From Parabacteroides sp. (GTDB lineage Bacteria > Bacteroidota > Bacteroidia > Bacteroidales > Tannerellaceae), in assembly GCA_019411205.1 (NCBI GenBank), contig DXRF01000021.1, forward strand, positions 1 to 20,978: a stretch of 20,978 nt of DNA, in the 5' to 3' direction. Shown here in pieces: positions 17,501 through 20,978 of this stretch; the stretch's first letter is position 1, and the number at the start of each line of letters is the position of its first letter. The notes under the pieces were generated by a model. It ran no database searches. It was not told the DNA's origin and worked only from the letters and a program-made list of their open reading frames with translations. A program made the translations under genes and the position numbers.

Positions 17501-17936
17501 CATTGGTAGTGCCTTTTTCTACAACATTGGCACCAGCGATAGGGCCTAATGCATCTTCTACCACACCTTTAACTGTGTGTTGAGCTTGTTGTGGGCTACC
17601 TGTTGCTCCGGCAGGTGAGAGTACGATGTAGGAACCTTCGATTTTGAAGGATACATTGTTGTTGAATAGATTTTGCAATACTTCCTGCAAAGAAGTATTT
17701 TCGGCATTTACTGAAACTTTCCGGTTGACATTTACGTTTTTGTTGTAAATGAACAGTAAATTAGTCTGGCTTTCAATGTCGTTTAAGATATTTTCCAGCC
17801 GGACATTGTTTTTGTTAAGTGTGATGCGTATGCTCTGTGAACTTTCCGTTTCTGCTTGTGCGAACATGGCACAAGAAAGGAAGAACAGAGATGTCATCTT
17901 TAAAATACGAGATACACAAATTTTTCTTTTCTTCAT
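14553..17936 (-). CDS. SusC/RagA TonB-dependent transporter with N-terminal STN signalling domain
   Basis: An outer-membrane barrel that imports oligosaccharide using the TonB system. The order in the 1127-aa protein is as follows. Signal peptide at about 1-28. STN domain at about 38-106 (ENILNDIESQTNLLFIYNK), which contacts FecR in transducing receptors. A CarboxypepD_reg-like domain at about 121-190. TonB box EVVVVGYG at about 198-205. Plug at about 210-316, containing DANDIESISILKDASAAVYG. Then the barrel, ending with an aromatic terminal residue (FNFGVNLTF). STN plus an adjacent ECF sigma/FecR pair shows that the protein is both transporter and sensor. A 116-base leader separates it from fecR, and a plus-strand terminator-like hairpin lies in that leader, suggesting control by an antisense RNA. 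SusD follows after 11 bases. Confidence 0.97.
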   Translation of the reverse strand: MKKRKICVSRILKMTSLFFLSCAMFAQAETESSQSIRITLNKNNVRLENILNDIESQTNLLFIYNKNVNVNRKVSVNAENTSLQEVLQNLFNNNVSFKIEGSYIVLSPAGATGSPQQAQHTVKGVVEDALGPIAGANVVEKGTTNGTITDMDGNFTLNVAPNAVLVISYIGYKDQEIPVNNKTNIQVKLAEDSQALDEVVVVGYGVQKRASVTGSVASLQAKDIATVKTPNVSNALAGKLPGLRAVQRSGAPGDDDASIDIRGYGDALVIVDGVERDFKQIDANDIESISILKDASAAVYGFKGANGVILVTTKKGQVGKPKINYNGYVGIQNITRYPEYYNGYEYATLYNEAQQNIGVTAPYSAEDLERFKQGIGTTDWYDEVIRKTAPATYHNLSVSGGAEKVKYFFSLGFTDQEGIYKSKAFNYKKYNVRSNISAEIVKGFTVDLQLSGRLDTRMKPYEAEPLSRSIQMAKPIFPIYANNNPDYWSNPGDKGNPVHLSDIDNVGYDRRDRREFNGSIGLNWEVPWVKGLSAKALFSYDYNNKYSRKWYKEYYEYTYDAVNDVYNASGSHTISELTTQNDNYFRPNGQISLNYKNTFGKHDIGALVLWEFYNDRTDILKAYRQFTVGAIDQIDAGDKTNMDNGGTARVSAHAGLVGRLNYAYDNKYLAELSFRYDGSYKFAPDNRWGFFPAVSLGWRVSEEAFFKEALPMVDNFKIRGSFGKVGDEGVTGYSDDDEKNGKYRAYQYLMGYRYPSGSYVLGTGGLTNGAKDRGMPNLALTWYESKTTNVGFEASVLSGLINVEFDYFVRKRSGLLTKRQLTLPTTFGQELPVENLNSDRNQGFEIVVGHRHKIGDFTYDVKGNFSTTRIYNEHIERAASANMYDDWRNNSNDRYKDIQWGKVCIGQFQSYEEILNSPIQDNNGNKSLMPGDLKFQDWNNDGIIDGKDDQPIGHGNTPRLYYGLNLYGEYKGFDLTLFFQGAAGHEVFTTGDFMAPFIQQGLGNGITLNLDRWHREDPSDMSSEWIPGYMPALRPTGFSANAGTNTWTRQKANYLRLKTIELGYTFPKKWMQRAGIENLRIYVNSFNTATITSREGIMKYMDPENKDGMFRYYPQMKTFNFGVNLTF

Positions 17937-17948
17937 GTTTGTGATAGA

Positions 17949-18013
17949 TTTAAAGAATGATATTAGATTGAAATTTTTTTTCTTTAATATTGGGCATGTT
18001 TTGCCCGTTTTTT
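17949..18013 (+). ncRNA. Candidate antisense sRNA to the susC leader (DonS-like)
   Basis: This is a prediction. On the plus strand, opposite the susC start, an imperfect -7 element CATGTTTG (17934-17941, one mismatch to TAnnTTTG) would start a transcript near 17949. It would end at a hairpin-plus-T-run terminator (17991-18013). The RNA would be fully complementary to the susC 5' leader. In Bacteroides fragilis, DonS-type antisense RNAs in this place repress sigma/anti-sigma-controlled PULs. The promoter is weak and the start is uncertain by many bases. Confidence 0.35.
17991..18013 (+). terminator. Plus-strand intrinsic terminator in the susC leader
   Basis: GGGCA (17992-17996) pairs with TGCCC (18002-18006) around a 5-base loop. 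One G and six T (18008-18013) follow. Read on the minus strand the stem is followed by AATATTAAAG, so it does not work as a terminator for the PUL message. No plus-strand protein gene ends nearby, which makes an antisense RNA the natural explanation. Confidence 0.55.
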
Positions 18014-18052
18014 GATTATCTCCTTTGCATAGGCTGTTATATATTTGATTGT

Positions 18053-18979
18053 TTATCGAATACGAATTTCGTTTCCGTTCTCTCGCTCGAAGGTGAAGTG
18101 AGCGTCTTGTTGTAAAGCTCTTAGCACCTGCTCAATCCCATCGGATGTACGGAACTTTCCACTACATGCGTAATTGTCGAGCGTATGGTTGTCGATAATT
18201 ATTCGGATACCGAAGTTTTTCTCAAGTTTCTTCATCAAATCTTTGAAATTGATATCCTTAAAAGTGATAAGTCCTTCTTTCCAACTGTATGGATTGAAGT
18301 CGGTGATGGGAGTGACTGTCAGCTTTCCGTTGTTGAGACTGACAGTATTATTGGGTTCTAACACAACTGACTCGTTTGGCTGTGACTTGTCGGTAACTTT
18401 TACGCTGCCTCGTATGAGAGCTGTGGAGAATTCATTCTCGTTATAGGCTTCCACATTAAACTGTGTCCCTAAAACTTCCACTTCGCAGCGACCTGTATTG
18501 ACAATAAATTTTTTGTTTTTATTCTTGGCTACATCGAAAAATGCTTCTCCTTTTAATAAGACTTCTCTAGTGTCTCCGTTGAACGAAACCGGATATGAAA
18601 ATTCAGACCGGGCATTCAGCCAAATATGAGTTCCGTCTGAAAGTGTTATTTCTACCCGTTGTCCGGCAGGAACTTTGATAGTGTTGAGTGCTATCTCTGG
18701 CTGGATGTTTTTAGTGGTGAATGCCGGAATGTTATATAATAGGAATAGGGTGATAACAGCAGCGGCAACACTTCCGATCCATTTCCAAAGCGGTACGGAC
18801 TGCTTGCGGACATGATTTTCTTTTTGAAAAGCATTTAATTGGAGTGCGTCGAACAAAGCACGTTCATGATAGAAAGTATCTTTGTTTGTTTTATCGGCAT
18901 TTACCCATTGACGGATCTGAGTCAGTTCGCTATCTGTGGCCTCTCCGTTAAACATTTTATGTAGTAGCTTCTGTTCCAT
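18053..18979 (-). CDS. FecR-family anti-sigma factor
   Basis: An inner-membrane anti-sigma factor that holds the neighbouring ECF sigma factor and releases it when the SusC STN domain signals from the periplasm. A cytoplasmic N-terminal helical part (LLHKMFNGEATDSELTQIRQWV) comes first. A single membrane helix (WIGSVAAAVITLFLLYNIPAF) lies near residue 65-85. The periplasmic FecR domain (about 100-200) contains VPAGQRVEITLSDGTHIWLNARSEF and GEAFFDV. A C-terminal DUF4974 domain (KDINFKDLMKKLEKNFGI) follows. I start it at ATG 18979, behind AGGAAA, giving 308 aa. In-frame ATG 18997 and GTG 19060 are possible but lack a ribosome site and family-like sequence, and the GTG lies in a small hairpin. 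It lies about 100 bases after the sigma gene. Confidence 0.92.
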   Translation of the reverse strand: MEQKLLHKMFNGEATDSELTQIRQWVNADKTNKDTFYHERALFDALQLNAFQKENHVRKQSVPLWKWIGSVAAAVITLFLLYNIPAFTTKNIQPEIALNTIKVPAGQRVEITLSDGTHIWLNARSEFSYPVSFNGDTREVLLKGEAFFDVAKNKNKKFIVNTGRCEVEVLGTQFNVEAYNENEFSTALIRGSVKVTDKSQPNESVVLEPNNTVSLNNGKLTVTPITDFNPYSWKEGLITFKDINFKDLMKKLEKNFGIRIIIDNHTLDNYACSGKFRTSDGIEQVLRALQQDAHFTFERENGNEIRIR

Positions 18980-19053
18980 TTTTCCTGTTTCTATCATTAA
19001 GGGCGAACGGGAGGGAAAATACCCTAAAGGAAAAATGAAATATTTTTTATTAT

Positions 19054-19077
19054 TTTTCACCGGTTAGCAAGTGAAAA
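19054..19077. repeat. Small hairpin between sigma and anti-sigma genes
   Basis: TTTTCAC (19054-19060) and GTGAAAA (19071-19077) are inverted arms around a 10-base loop, three bases after the sigma-factor stop on the minus strand. It is AT-rich with no T run on that strand, so it is unlikely to terminate. It could modulate the sigma to anti-sigma ratio. Confidence 0.35.
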
Positions 19078-19080
19078 TAT

Positions 19081-19656
19081 TTAGGGAGTATAAAAGAAAT
19101 CTAATACAAATAACAGACAAGGAAGGTAATCTTTTAACTCTTTGCGTAATAAGTTCAGGGATTTACTGATATGAAATTCGATACTCTTCACTGACAGGTT
19201 GGTCTCCTTTGCTATTGTTTGATAGTTTTTCCCTTCGTATCGGCTCATGATAAAGATCTGTCTGGACTTTTCCGGCAGTTTTGCCAAAGCTTGCTTGACA
19301 AGTTCCTGTACTTCATTGCTGAACAATGTTTCCGGCTCACATGCTTCCAGGCTGGAGATACGCATTTGTAACTCCCACTCTTTGTTGGACAGTAAATTTT
19401 CAGCAATATTATTCCAAGTACGTTCACGCTGAAGATAATCCAAGCATTTATTTTTTAGGGTGACTAATATATATAAAGGTATATCTTTGACTTCTTCTAA
19501 CCGATGCCGGTTCTCCCAATAATACATCAGGCTTTCCGTCACCAGGTCTTCTGCAGCTTCTTGATTATATGTGTAAGAATAGGCGAACCGAATGTATCGG
19601 TCCCGATGGGTGACGAAAATATTGTTAAATCGTTTTATGTCCGTTTTCTCATCCAT
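19081..19656 (-). CDS. ECF RNA polymerase sigma factor (sigma-70 family, PUL-associated)
   Basis: A 191-aa extracytoplasmic-function sigma factor expected to direct RNA polymerase to the susC promoter once freed from FecR. Region 2 spans about 10-75 (FVTHRDRYIRFAYSYTYNQEAAEDLVTESL). Region 4 spans about 120-175, with LPEKSRQIFIMSRYEGKNYQTIA and the helix-turn-helix LSVKSIEFHISKSLNLLRKEL. This is the common Bacteroidetes type found upstream of fecR and susCD. It has its own likely promoter: TAATTTTG on the minus strand (19710 to 19703), about 47 bases before the ATG. The product ends in a hydrophobic tail (CLLFVLDFFYTP). Confidence 0.95.
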   Translation of the reverse strand: MDEKTDIKRFNNIFVTHRDRYIRFAYSYTYNQEAAEDLVTESLMYYWENRHRLEEVKDIPLYILVTLKNKCLDYLQRERTWNNIAENLLSNKEWELQMRISSLEACEPETLFSNEVQELVKQALAKLPEKSRQIFIMSRYEGKNYQTIAKETNLSVKSIEFHISKSLNLLRKELKDYLPCLLFVLDFFYTP

Positions 19657-19702
19657 GCTGTGTCGTTCGAAGGGGATTTAGTCCTAAGGGAACTTTGGCC
19701 TT

Positions 19703-19710
19703 CAAAATTA
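19703..19710 (-). promoter_or_regulatory. -7 element of the ECF sigma gene
   Basis: The minus strand reads TAATTTTG, an exact TAnnTTTG match, giving a leader of about 40 bases. No clear -33 element is found at 19-21 bases. The form suggests housekeeping-sigma transcription of the regulator pair. Confidence 0.45.
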
Positions 19711-19898
19711 TAAATTTATTTTCAAATTGTTGAGATATGTTGTAAAAAATCAATCTTATTGTGCATTTTAACAACTTTAGACTAAATAATTGTATTTAAT
19801 ATAAAGTAAGAATCATTAGATAAGAAATTACTTCTATGACATAATAGACTGGGCTATAAAGTTCTGAATATAATCTTCCTGCTATTGATGAAAAGATA

Positions 19899-19927
19899 TG
19901 ACCATAGTCCCCTTAGAACTATGGTCA
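19899..19927. repeat. 10-bp perfect inverted repeat
   Basis: TGACCATAGT (19899-19908) and ACTATGGTCA (19918-19927) are perfect inverted arms with a 9-base loop, CCCCTTAGA. Read on the minus strand it is followed by TATCTTTTC, a weak T tract. It lies downstream of the nitroreductase and about 240 bases upstream of the sigma gene, so a terminator of the former or an operator are both possible. Confidence 0.5.
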
Positions 19928-20045
19928 CAATCCTTTCATTATATTATCAAGCTCAGAACATTCCTGATTATCGACAAAGCGGAAAGTCGGCTGATATATC
20001 GTTTACCCGGGCGAAGGTCGATCGAGTGTTTGGCGGGTAGTAAAG

Positions 20046-20089
20046 CTATGCATTAGCATGTGTAACCCTATGCATTAGTATGCGTAACC
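20046..20089. repeat. Two tandem copies of a 22-bp repeat
   Basis: Copies at 20046-20067 and 20068-20089 differ at two positions, both C/T. Each begins CTATGCATTAG and ends GTAACC. Directly after them, ATAGGGTTA (20091-20099) is the inverse of TAACCCTAT (20063-20071), which spans the junction of the two copies, so the array can also fold. Function unknown. Confidence 0.75.
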
Positions 20090-20151
20090 AATAGGGTTAT
20101 CGTTAAGAAATAGATATTGTTGATTATGATAAGAAAAATAACAAAAGTTTT

Positions 20152-20787
20152 TTATTTCTGTGGATACCCTACCGGATTGTTCATGATTGGTAATTGGTTG
20201 GCTGTTAATTTCAGAATTCGTTTTAAAGCGGCCTGATCCATAGTGGCACGGGGAACGGTTGCCAGACCGGTGGATGCGCAGAAAATATTGATGTTTTGAC
20301 AAACGATGCCAGCATCGACTGCTGCCATCAGTTTGGTGTGGTCGGCAATGTTTCCGAAGCGTGAAAGATCGGAGACGAGTACCAGGCTGACCGGGGCCGA
20401 TTTGACAAAATCCTGACTGCCGGCAACAGCTGCCCGGTGATCTCCTTGGGCAATAGGTTGCAGACTGTTTGATTTGGCATCGTACAGGTAAGCTCCTTCT
20501 TTCATAATGACATAAATATCTATATCCTGTTTGTTCAGTGCAGAGGGAGCCGTTCGTTTGCCGTCCGGGCGGTTGATCCCGTTTGCGGCCCATAATAAAT
20601 CCGATAGATCTTGTAAGCTGAGTTCCTTGGCTGCATATTCCCGATCGGAGTGGCGATCGGATAACGCTTTCATAACGGAATTGCCTCTGTTTTTGTCCGG
20701 AGTGTTTAATTTGATAGCTTTCAGATCCTGTGCATGCAGGGTGACGACGAGTAGTAACGTAGCAAAAATGAATAATAATTTTCTCAT
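20152..20787 (-). CDS. Secreted nitroreductase-family (SagB-type) FMN protein
   Basis: A 211-aa protein with the nitroreductase fold, predicted to bind FMN, and exported. The signal peptide MRKLLFIFATLLLVVTLHAQ is clear. Next come SVMKALSDRHSDREY (about 38-52, the usual basic FMN-phosphate site R-x-S-x-R), LSDLLWAANGINR (about 60-73) and TAPSAL (about 78-83). Near the C-terminus are the STGLATVPRAT segment and a terminal NPVGYPQ. Exported members of this family are common in Bacteroidales but their substrates are not known. I use the ATG at 20787 because it begins the signal peptide and follows AAGGA. The in-frame ATG at 20859 would place a -7 element (20817-20824) inside the gene. Not part of the PUL in any obvious way, although on the same strand. 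Confidence 0.87.
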   Translation of the reverse strand: MRKLLFIFATLLLVVTLHAQDLKAIKLNTPDKNRGNSVMKALSDRHSDREYAAKELSLQDLSDLLWAANGINRPDGKRTAPSALNKQDIDIYVIMKEGAYLYDAKSNSLQPIAQGDHRAAVAGSQDFVKSAPVSLVLVSDLSRFGNIADHTKLMAAVDAGIVCQNINIFCASTGLATVPRATMDQAALKRILKLTANQLPIMNNPVGYPQK

Positions 20788-20816
20788 AAACTTATCCTTT
20801 TTGTGATTGGTTTCTA

Positions 20817-20824
20817 CAAAAATA
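20817..20824 (-). promoter_or_regulatory. -7 element of the nitroreductase gene
   Basis: The minus strand reads TATTTTTG, an exact TAnnTTTG match, 29 bases before the ATG at 20787. A second exact match, TAACTTTG (20888 to 20881), lies farther upstream. No ideal -33 is seen for either. Confidence 0.4.
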
Positions 20825-20909
20825 GGTGAAATCTGCAGAAAACGAACACCAAAATACAACTTTTACAATTCTTTAAACTGCAAAGTTACGAATACCTCGT
20901 AGATAAAGT

Positions 20910-20917
20910 TACATTTG
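20910..20917 (+). promoter_or_regulatory. Possible plus-strand -7 element at the right edge
   Basis: TACATTTG matches TAnnTTTG on the plus strand, and could drive a divergent gene starting beyond the window. No -33 element is visible, and chance matches are expected in AT-rich sequence. Confidence 0.2.
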
Positions 20918-20944
20918 CAACTGTTTTTATCCTAAAATCCGCAA

Positions 20945-20968
20945 GCAATCTCAATGGCAATCTCAATT
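20945..20968. repeat. Two tandem copies of a 12-bp repeat at the right edge
   Basis: GCAATCTCAATG (20945-20956) is followed directly by GCAATCTCAATT (20957-20968), identical at 11 of 12 positions. The array may continue past the window end at 20978. Function unknown. Confidence 0.55.
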
Positions 20969-20978
20969 GCAGTAAAGA

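Larger units (their letters stand above)
19657..20151. other. Gene-free region between the nitroreductase and sigma genes
   Basis: No credible protein gene is seen in these 495 bases. The content is the sigma-factor -7 element (19703-19710), a 10-bp inverted repeat (19899-19927), a short GC-richer stretch (about 19976-20040) with no recognisable function, a tandem 22-bp repeat (20046-20089) and a 9-bp inverted repeat (20063-20099). The GC-richer stretch stands out from its AT-rich surroundings and could be a remnant of something lost. Confidence 0.6.

Noticed and set aside
17991..18013. Hairpin as terminator between fecR and susC on the minus strand
   Set aside because: On the minus strand no T run follows the stem; the T run is on the plus strand only.
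18980..19060. Longer FecR N-terminus from GTG 19060 or ATG 18997
   Set aside because: The added residues are not family-like and the GTG sits in a hairpin; ATG 18979 has a ribosome-site-like AGGAAA.
20046..20089. CRISPR array
   Set aside because: Only two contiguous copies without spacers, and no cas genes in the window.
20075..20593. Minus-strand open frame of 172 codons overlapping the nitroreductase in another frame
   Set aside because: Arg/Cys/His-rich shadow; the overlapping frame has a signal peptide and family motifs.

Overview
This window is a chromosomal segment of a gut-type Bacteroidales bacterium, probably Bacteroides or Parabacteroides; the genus is a guess from overall style. 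The evidence is a SusC/SusD polysaccharide utilization locus (PUL), an ECF sigma/FecR pair, a serine-type sulfatase, and several matches to the Bacteroidetes -7 promoter element TAnnTTTG. No mobile element, integrase, rRNA or CRISPR array is visible.

Left part (1-4048): a partial tRNA-Asn(GUU) runs off the left edge on the minus strand. Divergent from it is a plus-strand cluster: a PfkB-family (adenosine-kinase-like) kinase, a C-terminal-processing S41 protease with a signal peptide, and an M50-type membrane metallopeptidase that starts at GTG behind a strong Shine-Dalgarno. A minus-strand pair of paralogous membrane-anchored metallophosphoesterases (4045-6273) converges on it. The two facing genes share the four bases TTAA as overlapping stop codons.

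Centre (6350-19656): a compact PUL on the minus strand. In transcription order it holds ECF sigma factor, FecR anti-sigma, SusC with an N-terminal STN signalling domain, SusD, a DUF3823 lipoprotein, a secreted GH130, a large GH2 enzyme with clan-A catalytic glutamates, and an SGSH-like serine-type sulfatase. The logic is a trans-envelope feedback loop. SusC/SusD capture and import an oligosaccharide, the SusC STN domain signals through FecR, and the freed sigma factor raises transcription. The periplasmic enzymes then desulfate the substrate and trim it from the end. The GH130 plus GH2 pairing points to beta-mannosides (or beta-glucosaminides), and the sulfatase implies that part of the substrate is sulfated; the exact glycan cannot be read from sequence. 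No endo-acting surface enzyme is encoded, so the locus may scavenge short or pre-digested oligosaccharides.

The PUL carries unannotated RNA-level structure. There is an intrinsic-terminator-like hairpin on the plus strand in the susC leader, as expected for a DonS-type antisense sRNA. A 13-bp stem separates the transport genes from the enzymes. A longer hairpin, with a -7-like element inside its arm, precedes the sulfatase.

Right part (19657-20978): a 495-bp gene-free stretch holds the sigma-factor promoter, a 10-bp inverted repeat and two tandem copies of a 22-bp repeat. It is followed by a secreted SagB/nitroreductase-like protein on the minus strand and a short promoter-like region at the window edge.
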